From: Polyangiaceae bacterium
GTDB taxonomy: Bacteria; Myxococcota_A; Polyangia; Polyangiales; Polyangiaceae
NCBI GenBank assembly: GCA_019637295.1
Contig: JAHBVX010000009.1
Coordinates: forward strand, 248,001 to 312,000
Length of the DNA: 64,000 nt
Direction of reading: 5' to 3'
A model generated the notes under the pieces. The model had not been told where the DNA came from, did not search any database, and saw only the letters and a program-made list of their open reading frames with translations. The translations under genes and the position numbers were made by a program. Below are positions 8,400 to 16,680 of the stretch, piece by piece. Position 1 is the stretch's first letter, and the number at the start of each line of letters is the position of its first letter.

Positions 8400-10121
8400 A
8401 TGGACGTGGAACGGATCTGCCCAGCCTGCCAAGCCGAGAACTCGGAAGCGGCGCGCTTCTGCCAGGGCTGTGGTGCCTTCTTGCCCGAGCCCGGCGCGGA
8501 TCCGGCGGGGCTGATCGGGCAGGTGCTCGGGGGCCGCTACCGAGTCACCCGCGTGATCGCCGAGGGCGGCATGGGCGTCGTGTACGAAGCCGAGCAGAAG
8601 ATGGGCGACAACGTGCGCCGGGTCGCGGTCAAGACCCTGCTGCCGGCGCTCAGCCAAGACACCACCACCATCCGTCGCTTCCATCGCGAGAGCGGGCTCA
8701 TCGCCGGGCTCGAGCATCCGAACACGGTGCGCGTGTACGACTCCGGAGCGACGCCCGATGGACAACTCTACATCGTGATGGAGTGGGTCAGCGGCGCTCC
8801 GCTGACGGCGCTGATCGAGCAAGGGCCGATCGAGGTGGCGCGTGTGGAGAACATCCTGCGTCAGGTGTGCGGTGCGCTCGAGGAGGCGCACGGCAAGGGG
8901 ATCATCCACCGCGACCTCAAGCCCGACAACATCGTGCTCACGGAGCGGGGTGGCGAGTCGGACGTGGTGAAGGTGCTCGACTTCGGTATCGCCAAGCGCA
9001 TCGGGGGCGCGGGGGATCACCGCACCAAGCTCACCCAGCAGGGCGTCGTGCTCGGGACGCCTCCGTACATGAGCCCCGAGCAGCTCGCCGGTGAAGCCGT
9101 CGGGCCTCAGAGCGACGTCTACTCGCTGGGCGTCATCGCCTACGAGATGCTCACCGGTCGCTTGCCCTTCGACGCGGAGACGCCCTGGGAGTGGGCCTCG
9201 AAGCACATGACCGTGCGCCCGCCGCCCCCGCACACCTTCCTCGACTCGCCGCTGCCGGCGCACGTGGAGCGCGCCGTGCTTCACGCGCTCGAGAAGCGCG
9301 CGGCGGATCGACCCGCGAGCGCCATCGCGTTCTATCGCGAGCTGACGGGCCAAGCGCGCAGGGTGACCGCCGTGGAGGGTGCCCGCACCGAGCTGGTGCC
9401 GGCCGTGCAGTACTTTCCGGCGGTGCGCACCGAGTCGGCGGTCGCCGCGCCGATCCCGCCGCCGAGCGCGCGCGGCGGTTCGAAGCTGGGCTGGGTGCTC
9501 GCGGCGACGGGCGTCGTGCTGGGCGGTGCGCTGGCCGCCACCGGGCTGTGGTTCGCGCGTGAACCGCAGCCCACCGTGACGCCCGCCGCGCAGCCCGAGG
9601 CCCCTCCACCCCTGACCATCGCGCCGCTGACCGAGGGGCCGAGCGACGAGCCGGCGCCCATGACCACGGTGCCCGAGCCGGTGTCCAAGGCGCCCGCTCC
9701 CAAGCCGCCCGCCCGCCCCCCCACCACCACGGCGCCGCCGGTCACCACCGCGCCGCCGCCGGTCACCACCGCGCCCCCGCCGGTCACCACCGCGCCGCCG
9801 CCGGTCACCACCGCGCCGCCGAGCTTGCCTCCGCCGCCTTCAGGGCCCACCGGGGACGCGCTGTGCCAGCAGAGCGAAGCGGCGGCTCGGAGCGGCAACA
9901 TCGAGGGAGCGGCCTCGCTCTATCACCGCTGCCAGTCGACGGGAGGAAGCGCCGCGGCGCTCGCGCTCGCGAGGCGACGCATCCGAGACCAGGCGCCGGG
10001 CGAGGTTCGGCGTCGCGCGTTCACCGGCGACTGCGCTGCGGCTCAGCGTGCGGTGAGCGCCGCGGAGAGCGTCGGCGAGGGCGCGGCGGCGCGGCAGGGG
10101 CTCACCGGCTCGAGCTGCTGA
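8400..10121 (+). CDS. Ser/Thr protein kinase with N-terminal zinc ribbon and membrane anchor
   Basis: 573 residues. A double-zinc-ribbon-like start (CPACQAEN...CQGCGAF, residues 6-27) precedes a Hanks-type kinase domain: glycine loop EGGMGVVY, catalytic lysine in VAVKTLLP, HRDLKPDN, DFGIAK and PPYMSPEQL. After about residue 310 come a linker, a single membrane helix (LGWVLAATGVVLGGALAATGLWF, about 362-384) and an extracytoplasmic Pro/Thr-rich stalk containing a four-fold VTTAPPP repeat. The last 90 residues are a small helical domain (LCQQSEAAARSGN...), TPR-like. All catalytic residues are present, so the kinase should be active. The zinc ribbon and the periplasmic domain are probable sensing or docking parts. 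Confidence 0.95.
   Translation: MDVERICPACQAENSEAARFCQGCGAFLPEPGADPAGLIGQVLGGRYRVTRVIAEGGMGVVYEAEQKMGDNVRRVAVKTLLPALSQDTTTIRRFHRESGLIAGLEHPNTVRVYDSGATPDGQLYIVMEWVSGAPLTALIEQGPIEVARVENILRQVCGALEEAHGKGIIHRDLKPDNIVLTERGGESDVVKVLDFGIAKRIGGAGDHRTKLTQQGVVLGTPPYMSPEQLAGEAVGPQSDVYSLGVIAYEMLTGRLPFDAETPWEWASKHMTVRPPPPHTFLDSPLPAHVERAVLHALEKRAADRPASAIAFYRELTGQARRVTAVEGARTELVPAVQYFPAVRTESAVAAPIPPPSARGGSKLGWVLAATGVVLGGALAATGLWFAREPQPTVTPAAQPEAPPPLTIAPLTEGPSDEPAPMTTVPEPVSKAPAPKPPARPPTTTAPPVTTAPPPVTTAPPPVTTAPPPVTTAPPSLPPPPSGPTGDALCQQSEAAARSGNIEGAASLYHRCQSTGGSAAALALARRRIRDQAPGEVRRRAFTGDCAAAQRAVSAAESVGEGAAARQGLTGSSC
9740..9823 (+). repeat. Four 21-bp tandem repeats inside the kinase gene
   Basis: The block GGTCACCACCGCGCC(G/C)CCGCC recurs at 9740, 9761, 9782 and 9803. 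Because the unit is 21 bp, changes in copy number keep the reading frame and only alter the length of the Pro/Thr stalk (VTTAPPP units) between membrane helix and C-terminal domain. Confidence 0.9.
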
Positions 10122-10155
10122 CTCCACCCCACGCAGGGTCCGGCTCGGCCGGCCT

Positions 10156-10431
10156 TCAGTACAGCCAGATCCCGAGCACGACCAGCAACGACGCCACGGC
10201 GATCGAGGTCATCGCCGCCAGCTCCCACGGCCCCGTCCGTGGATCCGAGAAGCGCAGCTCGATAGAGGCGAAGCGGCTCGCCTCCCGGTGTCGACGGCCG
10301 GACAACGCTTGGTTGGCCGCGCGAAGGGCCGAGTCGAGGGACTGTTCCTCCATGGCCGCGATGTTTTCCATGGACGGCGCCGAGCGTCGAGCCCAACCGG
10401 CGGGGGGCGCCCTCCAGAGCGCCATGTCCAT
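10156..10431 (-). CDS. Small C-tail-anchored membrane protein
   Basis: 91 residues from the ATG at 10431, with a second ATG two codons later. The N-terminal 65 residues are polar and partly helical (MEEQSLDSALRAANQALSGRRHREASRFASIELRFSD-type sequence). The C-terminus is one hydrophobic helix (LAAMTSIAVASLLVVLGIWLY), so it is probably a tail-anchored inner-membrane protein. It starts 8 bp after the stop of the HEAT-repeat gene in the same direction and is likely co-expressed. I recognise no family. A much longer in-frame extension overlapping the upstream gene was rejected. Confidence 0.55.
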   Translation of the reverse strand: MDMALWRAPPAGWARRSAPSMENIAAMEEQSLDSALRAANQALSGRRHREASRFASIELRFSDPRTGPWELAAMTSIAVASLLVVLGIWLY

Positions 10432-10439
10432 GATATCAA

Positions 10440-13397
10440 TCAGAAAAAGCGAGCCTTGCCGCGGTGCTCCCACCACTCTCGGTAGCGGGCCTGCGCCCGG
10501 GCGCGCTCGGCCTCCGGCAGGTCTTCGTAGTAGCCGTAATACTCCTTCGTCAGCAGCTTCAGCTCCTCCCCCGCAGCGCGGCGAACGTCCTTGCTGGGGT
10601 GCATCAGCGAGTCCATCAGCCACTCCATGCGGTGTGCCGAGGAGTGCTCGCCCCACCAGCGGGACCAGGCCTTCCCGTCCCGTCCGAACTCCTGTCGCGT
10701 GAGCACCCCGAGCGCCCAGGCCACCGACTTGGCCAGGGCGGCGTCGCTCAGCAGCGGGATCAGGCGCGGGACGGCCCGGCCGTCGCGCATGTCCGCGAGG
10801 GCCTCCACCGCGGCGTGGCGGGTGGCCTCGGGCTGCTCCGGATCCGCGGCCAGAGTCGCCAGCCCGTCACGCAGCGCGGTGCGCGCGTCCACGTCCTCCG
10901 CCATCATTCGTCCGGCGGCGATGGCGGCGCGGCGCACCTCCGCGTTCTCGTCGACGGCGCGCCGGACCACCGCTCGGGCCGTCTCACTGCTGGGCATCTC
11001 GCCGAGCAGCCAGGTGGCGAACTTTCGCGTGTTGGGGTTGCCGTCCGCCGTCCGCACCACGAGGTACGGCGCAGCCCAGTGCGGGACTCGAGCCAGCGTG
11101 CGCAGGATGGGTCCGCACTCCGAGGCTCTGGCCCCAGGCTCGCCCACGCGCTGGGCCAGCTCGCTGCGGACCGGCCCCGGAAAGCGCGCGACGAGGACGA
11201 GCACCGCGGGCTCGCCGATCTCCACGAGCTGGTCCGATGCCCGGTCGTCGCCGCTGACCAAGCGCTGGACCAGCGAGATGCAGTCCGCCTCCAGGTCCAC
11301 GATCACCGACGGCAGGCGCAGGTTGGGGGAGTCGTGGGCAGGACGCGGTCGCCGCGGGCCGAAGGACACCTTGCGGGAGGACGGCGCGAGGGGGACCTCG
11401 TGCAGGCCCAGCTCGGCGGTCACCGCGGTGCCCGTGTCCCGGCGCGCATGGCTTCGCTCGGCGGGTTGGTCGAGGTCCCAGTCCTCGTCCTCCGCGTCTC
11501 CAGGGACGATCTCGAGCTCGGGCGCTTCGTACTCGGGGGGCTTCTTCGAAGCTCCGAGCCCGCGGGCCGTTCGCGGCTCGTTCTCCCAGATGTCCCAGCC
11601 GCTGTCCGGTGGCAGCTGGTCGTCGCTGGGTGCCTGTTGGCTGGGTGTGCGGCGCGTCAGCGGAAACGGTTGCTGCTCTGGATCCAGCGTCGGGCTGCCC
11701 TGGGGCGGCGTGCTGACTCGCTTGCGCGCTCGGACCACCCTTCGGCCTGGGATCTCGCGCGGCGTGACCTTGCCCGCGTCTGCGCGCGCCTGGGGAGACG
11801 CGGACTGGGTGCTGGGTGCGTCCCGTTCACCCGAGCGAGCCGCCGGCGTGGCGGCAACCGTCGCCGGGGGCGCAGCATGAAAGGGCCCAGCCGTGACGGC
11901 AGCGGGCTCGAGCAGCGCGCGGCCGAGCGCCGCGGGGGTGGCGCTCACCGTGCTGGGTGACTGGCTGGCTGCGGTGGGCTCGAGCGCGCGGACGAGGGCC
12001 TCGGCGCGCGCCTCCGGTACCGGCAAAGCGTGGCGCACGCGCTCGCGCACGCGCGGTACGAAGGGCGTCACCGCGTCGGGTCCGCCCCCGCCCTTGCGCC
12101 TCAGGATCACTCGCTCCAGCGCGCCGGCGACCAGCGACGCGAAGGCCAGGACCGGACCGACCTCGTCGAGCGAGACGTCCTGGTTGCCGTGGTCGCCATA
12201 GAGCACGAGCACCGGGCGGTTTCTCACCAGCACCGGCAGGAGGAAGGCGTGCTGCCCGACCTTGCGTCCGAGGTCTCGCGCCAGGCTCTGATCGAGGCCG
12301 TCTTCAGCGAGCCGGGCGAGCTGCCAGGAGCGCGCGTCGCGTGCGCTCGACAGCACGCTCGGGAGATCCAGCGGAACGCCGATGGTTCGGATCCGCTCGC
12401 GGTCCGCCCCGGGCCCGTCCGCGTCTCGTCCCTCCGCGAGGTCCGCGTGCAGGGCGAACAGCGCCGTATACTCGAAGTACTGCGTGGCAAAGTCGAAGAA
12501 GGCGCCGAGCACATCGTCGCGGGTCTCGGCTTCGTTCAGGTCGGCCTCGGCCATCGCCGCTGTGTACGGGCCTCGGTGCCGCCGGCGCCCGCGCGCTCGC
12601 CGACCGCCGCGGGGCGACGCGCCGATCGTCTCGGGCGGCGCTGGGCTCGCGAGCGGCGGCGGCGAGGGGGCCGAGGTCACTGGCGGAGCCTGCTGGAGCG
12701 TCGTTCGCGGCGAGATCAGGGTCTCGACCTGGTTCGCGGCGGGAGACAACCGCCGCGCGACTTGAACCGCGGGCGACGGCCGCTCGCGGGGCGCGTCGCC
12801 GCCGTCCCGGGGGGTGATCAGCGTTTGAGGGTAGGGCAGCGGCGGCAGGCTTGGGGGTCTGGGCAGCGCGGGCACGGCGAGCGACTCGCGGCTCGCCGCG
12901 GGCAGCGAGCTGGGGCTGGGGTCCGGGCGCCCCTCGAGCTTGGCGACCAAGCGCAGGGTCCGCCGGTCCATGGGCAGCGCGTAGTCCCGGGAGACGGCCT
13001 GGAGGATGCGAACGAGGGGCGCGGCCCGCTGCTCGAGCCGGCTGCCGAGCGAGAACGTGAGATCCTGCTCCACCTCGATGGCCAGGGGCTCGCTGACCGC
13101 GATGACGAGGACCCCGTCGGCTTCCCCGAGCGGGTAGAAGCCGTGACGCTTGGCCAGGTCACCCGGCACGAGCCGCAAGATGGCGTCCTCCGCCTTGGGC
13201 AGCTCACCCGCAGGGGCGGGCTGCAGCTCGTGGCTCTCGGCCAGCAGCTCGGTCAGCTCCGGCTCCCGCACCGCGGCGAGCTCGAGCAGGTTGGTCGCGA
13301 GGTCCCCGCCGTACAGCACCTGACGCGCCAGCGCTTCCTCGACGTCGCGCATGGTCGCGAGGTTCCGTCTGACGATACTCGAGCTGAGGGTGGGCAT
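10440..13397 (-). CDS. MshEN/GAF-like/HEAT-repeat protein
   Basis: 985 residues with three regions joined by low-complexity linkers. Residues 1-165 read as a MshEN domain, the N-terminal domain of PilB/GspE ATPases (GGDLATNLLELAAV, HGFYPLGEADGVLVIAVSEPL). Residues about 300-440 look like a GAF-type domain (FFDFATQYFEYTALFALHAD ... VLVLYGDHGNQDVSLDEVGPVLAFASLVAGALER). From about 725 to the end are HEAT-like repeats (LVARFPGPV, RAVVRRAVDENAEVRRAAIAAG, AVEALADMRDGRAVPRLIPLLSD). There is no ATPase domain. MshEN domains in other proteins can bind cyclic di-GMP, so a signalling scaffold for a type IV pilus or gliding machine is possible but unproven. Similar mixtures occur in myxobacteria. Confidence 0.8.
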   Translation of the reverse strand: MPTLSSSIVRRNLATMRDVEEALARQVLYGGDLATNLLELAAVREPELTELLAESHELQPAPAGELPKAEDAILRLVPGDLAKRHGFYPLGEADGVLVIAVSEPLAIEVEQDLTFSLGSRLEQRAAPLVRILQAVSRDYALPMDRRTLRLVAKLEGRPDPSPSSLPAASRESLAVPALPRPPSLPPLPYPQTLITPRDGGDAPRERPSPAVQVARRLSPAANQVETLISPRTTLQQAPPVTSAPSPPPLASPAPPETIGASPRGGRRARGRRRHRGPYTAAMAEADLNEAETRDDVLGAFFDFATQYFEYTALFALHADLAEGRDADGPGADRERIRTIGVPLDLPSVLSSARDARSWQLARLAEDGLDQSLARDLGRKVGQHAFLLPVLVRNRPVLVLYGDHGNQDVSLDEVGPVLAFASLVAGALERVILRRKGGGGPDAVTPFVPRVRERVRHALPVPEARAEALVRALEPTAASQSPSTVSATPAALGRALLEPAAVTAGPFHAAPPATVAATPAARSGERDAPSTQSASPQARADAGKVTPREIPGRRVVRARKRVSTPPQGSPTLDPEQQPFPLTRRTPSQQAPSDDQLPPDSGWDIWENEPRTARGLGASKKPPEYEAPELEIVPGDAEDEDWDLDQPAERSHARRDTGTAVTAELGLHEVPLAPSSRKVSFGPRRPRPAHDSPNLRLPSVIVDLEADCISLVQRLVSGDDRASDQLVEIGEPAVLVLVARFPGPVRSELAQRVGEPGARASECGPILRTLARVPHWAAPYLVVRTADGNPNTRKFATWLLGEMPSSETARAVVRRAVDENAEVRRAAIAAGRMMAEDVDARTALRDGLATLAADPEQPEATRHAAVEALADMRDGRAVPRLIPLLSDAALAKSVAWALGVLTRQEFGRDGKAWSRWWGEHSSAHRMEWLMDSLMHPSKDVRRAAGEELKLLTKEYYGYYEDLPEAERARAQARYREWWEHRGKARFF

Positions 13398-13506
13398 GTC
13401 CGAGCCCGGGTGCCCCCAAGCGCCCCAGGATTGGGGGATTGTCCTTTCGCTAGCCCAGTTGTCAACGCGGTTCCGCGAAAACCCCGAATAAAAGCGTTGG
13501 GGTAGC

Positions 13507-13552
13507 CCCCTGGCCTCAGGTCTGAAGGGCGCGCAACAGGACGTCGGCGAGC
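13507..13552. repeat. 46-bp direct repeat, distal copy (duplicate of mgtE 3' end)
   Basis: Identical over 46 bp to 16681-16726, where the same sequence is the last codons and stop of mgtE. The two copies are 3,174 bp apart in the same orientation and bracket the three secreted-protein genes. This copy is not part of any gene; the adjoining sequences on its outer side are unrelated to mgtE. This arrangement resembles the attL/attR of an element integrated at a gene's 3' end, or a remnant of a duplication. Confidence 0.95.
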
Positions 13553-13568
13553 CCCGAGCGAGGCTTGG

Positions 13569-14411
13569 CTACTTCGTCACCAGCTTGCCGACCTCGTCGT
13601 AGCAGTCGAAGCCACCGGGTAGGTGCTTCGAGAGCGCGAGGCAGCTGGCCTCGTCGGCGCAGCGCCCGTGCAGGCGCGCCACCGCGTAGTCCGCGCCCGG
13701 GTGGCGAAACACGCCGCAGTAGCGATCCGGCTTGCACCCTAGCAGGTAGCCCGCGTCGTCGAGTGAGCACGGATCCCAGATGTAATAGGCGCAGAACCCC
13801 TGCGGGTGATCCGGCGAGCGACCGGTGCAGGGCGTCGGCACGTCGCCAAAGCACGGCTTGCAAGGACCGCCGCACAGCGCAGTTTCGGTGGTGGGGCACG
13901 ACGCGAGCACGGGCAGGGGCCGGGCGTCGTAGGCGGCCAGGTCGGTGTAGCGACACACGCCACGCGCGCCTAGCAGCCACAGGCGAGCACACACGCTCTC
14001 GGGCACGCAGTAGAGCTGGCCGGGCTTGCGCTCGATGCACACCTCGCCGTCCTGGCACGCGAAGCACGGACGACTGGCGTTGTCGGGGAGGTCGGAGAAA
14101 CAGAGCCCGGCCACGGCGTCACCCTTCAGCTCGCGGTCGTAGGGACGCTCGCAGCCGCCGCCCGGGCAGTCGCTCGGCTCGATGAAGCCGCACTCGTCGT
14201 GCTCGCCGCGGCACAGCCGCACGCCCTCGGCGGTGCTGCACGTCGAGCCCCCGAGGGCGCCCATGCCACCCTGTGCCGACGAGTTGCCCGCTCCGCCGCC
14301 GCCGCTCTGCCCGCCGGAGCTCGGTCCGTCCTGCCCGGTGCGACCCGCACACGCGAGGGCAACTACCGCGGCCGCCGCGGCCACCACCGCCAACTGACGA
14401 CTCAGCGACAT
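13569..14411 (-). CDS. Cys-rich lipoprotein A (cassette)
   Basis: 280 residues. Signal peptide MSLSRQLAVVAAAAAVVALAC with lipobox ALAC, then a Gly/Ser-rich linker to about residue 55. The rest has about 30 cysteines in loose pairs, with segments such as CGGPCKPCFGDVPTPCTGRSPDHPQGFC and RYCGVFRHPG. The CTGRSPxHPxGxC segment is shared with the upstream neighbour, so the two are probably paralogues. It overlaps that gene by 10 bp and is likely translated with it. No enzyme motif was seen. It is presumably an outer-membrane or surface lipoprotein stabilised by disulfides. It is the gene closest to the distal 46-bp repeat. Confidence 0.8.
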   Translation of the reverse strand: MSLSRQLAVVAAAAAVVALACAGRTGQDGPSSGGQSGGGGAGNSSAQGGMGALGGSTCSTAEGVRLCRGEHDECGFIEPSDCPGGGCERPYDRELKGDAVAGLCFSDLPDNASRPCFACQDGEVCIERKPGQLYCVPESVCARLWLLGARGVCRYTDLAAYDARPLPVLASCPTTETALCGGPCKPCFGDVPTPCTGRSPDHPQGFCAYYIWDPCSLDDAGYLLGCKPDRYCGVFRHPGADYAVARLHGRCADEASCLALSKHLPGGFDCYDEVGKLVTK

Positions 14412-15193
14412 TCGGCTCCGCCGGGCAGGGTGCGATACGACTCGCACAGCTCTTTGGGCATGCAGAAGCCCATCCGGTCGGCCAGGGGTTGTCGCTCGGC
14501 CTCGACCGTAAAGATGAAGCACGCCTCGGTGGACTTGCACGTGTGGCCCTTCTCGGCCGGATAGCGACACGTTCTGGGGTCGTTGTCCGGTACGCAGATG
14601 CCGTATGGGTGCAGCGGCGATCGCCCAGTGCAAACCAGCCCGATCGGACACCCGCCGCAGTACCCGCCGCACACCTGCCCCACCCCCAGGGACGGACACG
14701 AGGCCGGCGCCGGGATGGGCTCGGAGGTGAAGACTCCCCGATCGGCATAGGCGACCCGCCCCGCTTGCCCCTGCTGCGCGAGGAACACGCCGAAGGCGAA
14801 GGGTAAGCCGCGAAGCATACCCGATTGCTCGAGCACGATCGTCTTGGCGGTGGTGACCAGCACCTCGCCGTCGTGCGGTGTGGTGAACATGAACGGCAAA
14901 GTGATGCTCTCCCCGCAGATACCGAAGTCCGCCTCGTCCTCGGCACTCAAGCAGATGCTGCAGCCCGGACGCTTGTCGGGGCAGCCCGGACCGCACACCG
15001 CGATCTCTGGCGTCGAGCACTCTTCCCACCCGCCATCGATGCCGGCGGCACCCCCTTGCCCGCCCGTTGCCGTTCCGCCACCACCCGCGCTCCCACCAGC
15101 CCCCGCGCCGCCGCCGGTCCCGTCGCTGTCGACGTCGCCGCCGCAGCCCGCTAGGAGTGCCACCAGCCAGATCGCTGCGCCGCGCACGGTCAT
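14402..15193 (-). CDS. Cys-rich lipoprotein B (cassette)
   Basis: 263 residues. Signal peptide MTVRGAAIWLVALLAGC with lipobox LAGC, then a Gly-rich linker (about residues 20-55). The mature part has many cysteines and the motifs CGGYCGGCPIGLVCTGRSPLHPYGIC and CRYPAEKGHTCKSTEAC, parallel to those of lipoprotein A. The middle, around residues 95-150 (FMFTTPHDGEVLVTTAK... FGVFLAQQGQAGRVAYAD), may be a beta-domain. It lies 4 bp after the end of the next upstream coding segment and overlaps lipoprotein A. The unit therefore looks like one operon of three exported proteins. Function unknown. Confidence 0.8.
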   Translation of the reverse strand: MTVRGAAIWLVALLAGCGGDVDSDGTGGGAGAGGSAGGGGTATGGQGGAAGIDGGWEECSTPEIAVCGPGCPDKRPGCSICLSAEDEADFGICGESITLPFMFTTPHDGEVLVTTAKTIVLEQSGMLRGLPFAFGVFLAQQGQAGRVAYADRGVFTSEPIPAPASCPSLGVGQVCGGYCGGCPIGLVCTGRSPLHPYGICVPDNDPRTCRYPAEKGHTCKSTEACFIFTVEAERQPLADRMGFCMPKELCESYRTLPGGAECR

Positions 15194-15197
15194 GCTC

Positions 15198-16256
15198 CTA
15201 CTTCGCGCGGCGCACGAACGATCTCAGCGTCGTGGCGGGCAGAGGCGTACACAGGCGCTCGAGCTGGGCGGCCTGCTGCTGGTTCTGGAGCGCCAGGTAC
15301 AGCGCGGCTGCCGCGGTGACCTGGCTGCGGCTCGAATCCCCCGCGTACCAGACCAGCGAGAAAGCGTCGGGCATGGGCACCAGATCCGTCGCGCGCAGGT
15401 TCAACTGGCACACCGGATCCTGTGTCGCCTCCGCGCCGGTCAGCGCCGCGCAGTTCGCGGCCACCGGCGCGCACGTCCAGTTCGACGGAGACGTCAGGGC
15501 GTCGCGGAACCGCTCCGCGCGATTCTCGGGAAGTCCGCGCACGGTGAACGCTTCGTTGAACGCCGCGCTTGCCAACGCTACGGCCGGAAAACTCATGGCG
15601 CACGCCTCGGCCGTGTCGCACGGCAAGTTAATGGGCACCGCGGCGCACTCGCGCATCGCGGTGTTGAGCTGGCCGGTCGCTTCATTGAGCTTCGTCTTGA
15701 CGCTGTTCTGCACGTCGGTGTGAGGGCACTTCGCAGGCCCACTCGAAGAGTTCCACGTATCGGACCATGGACCACCGCTGACCGAGAAGTAGGGTAACCC
15801 CTCCTGCAGCGTGACGTCGTACAGGGCGCGGCCGTAGAAGGTCAGATCGTCGATGACCGGCGAGTCGAACTCGACGTTCCCGCGAATGTGTAGTCCGAAG
15901 CCACCTCGCCCGGGCCCGCCGATCTGGCTCGGGTTGGATTGCCGCAGGTAACTGCGCGCCACCCGGTCGGTGAACTTGGTGTCGTAGTCGGGGCAGAAGA
16001 ACTCGTTACAGTCGGCTTCCCCGCTCGAGTTCTTGATGCCCGCCAGTACCACGTCCAAGAGCTCGCTCCAGCCAACCCACAGCGCACACTCGCCATGAAC
16101 CCGCTCGAACATCCCGCGAACACTGGTGGGCGGGCCATTGACGTTCAGCAGCGCCAGCCCGGCGTAGTACGTCTGCTGTCCGCCATCGTGCACGAAGCCT
16201 GCTGCAGTCCCCGGCAAGTTCCCCATTGGGTTACGGTTCGTTGCCTGCAAGGTCAC
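15198..16256 (-). CDS. Exported protein body, probably 5'-frameshifted (cassette)
   Basis: 352 residues from a GTG at 16256. It has no signal peptide, yet the sequence looks extracytoplasmic (about eleven cysteines, TNRNPMGNLPGTAAGFVHDGGQQTYYAGLALLN). The frame stays open upstream to about 16413 with no usable start. A different frame just upstream encodes a lipoprotein signal and about 65 further residues ending PMDPETS, and its TGA overlaps this GTG (GTGA). Either two proteins are translationally coupled, or one protein has been split by a 1-bp shift near 16253; a single extra G would give PETS-VTLQATNRNP. The second reading explains the missing export signal better. No known family recognised. 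Confidence 0.6.
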   Translation of the reverse strand: MTLQATNRNPMGNLPGTAAGFVHDGGQQTYYAGLALLNVNGPPTSVRGMFERVHGECALWVGWSELLDVVLAGIKNSSGEADCNEFFCPDYDTKFTDRVARSYLRQSNPSQIGGPGRGGFGLHIRGNVEFDSPVIDDLTFYGRALYDVTLQEGLPYFSVSGGPWSDTWNSSSGPAKCPHTDVQNSVKTKLNEATGQLNTAMRECAAVPINLPCDTAEACAMSFPAVALASAAFNEAFTVRGLPENRAERFRDALTSPSNWTCAPVAANCAALTGAEATQDPVCQLNLRATDLVPMPDAFSLVWYAGDSSRSQVTAAAALYLALQNQQQAAQLERLCTPLPATTLRSFVRRAK

Positions 16257-16547
16257 GACGTCTCTGGATCCATAGGGAAGAAGAGTAGCTCGGTTCGACG
16301 CCGGGGCGAGTCGACCCGCGCTCGCACGGAACTCTGGTATTGACTGACGCCCAGCTGCGCGTCCCGCTGGAGCCGGTCGGCGCCGAGCGGTGCCCAGTAG
16401 ACCACATTGCTACCGACCAACAGCTCCACCTCCCCGTTGGCGCAACCAGCGATCGCGATTCCCAGTGCCGCTGCCTGGACTACCGCCGACGCTCTACGCC
16501 TTCGCGTGCTGCGTTGCTGCGTTGCTGCGTTGCTGCGTGCCCCTCAT
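16253..16547 (-). pseudogene. Lipoprotein leader, out of frame with its start codon
   Basis: A very good ribosome-binding site (AGGAGGG, 16553-16559) precedes the ATG at 16547. From this ATG the frame reads MRGTQQRSNAATQHAKA and then stops at 16494. In another frame the same DNA encodes RRRRASAVVQAAALGIAIAGC, a textbook lipoprotein signal with lipobox IAGC, followed by ANGEVELLVGSNVVYWAPLGADR and more, ending at the TGA at 16253. That frame has a stop upstream and no start codon of its own. The switch point is a tract of 8-bp repeats at 16507-16538. One additional repeat unit (+8 bp) would join the ATG to the lipoprotein frame. It is either a phase-variable OFF state, a true mutation or an assembly error. 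Confidence 0.6.
16507..16538. repeat. 8-bp tandem repeat tract at start of lipoprotein gene
   Basis: The period-8 sequence GCGTTGCT (GCAGCAAC on the coding strand) runs for 32 bp, four unit lengths, ten bases after the ATG at 16547. Since 8 is not a multiple of 3, copy-number changes switch reading frame. Adding one unit or losing two would connect the start codon to the lipoprotein signal frame. Confidence 0.9.
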
Positions 16548-16680
16548 GGTCACCCTCCTAGTTAACGTCAGCATCCGCCGAATCGGATGTGGCTTGCAAG
16601 CGCTTCGGTTCAGTCGCGATCACTTCGGTGGGACACGCTCCCACCTTGTCGCCAACGCTGTGCGGCATGCGACGCGCGGG

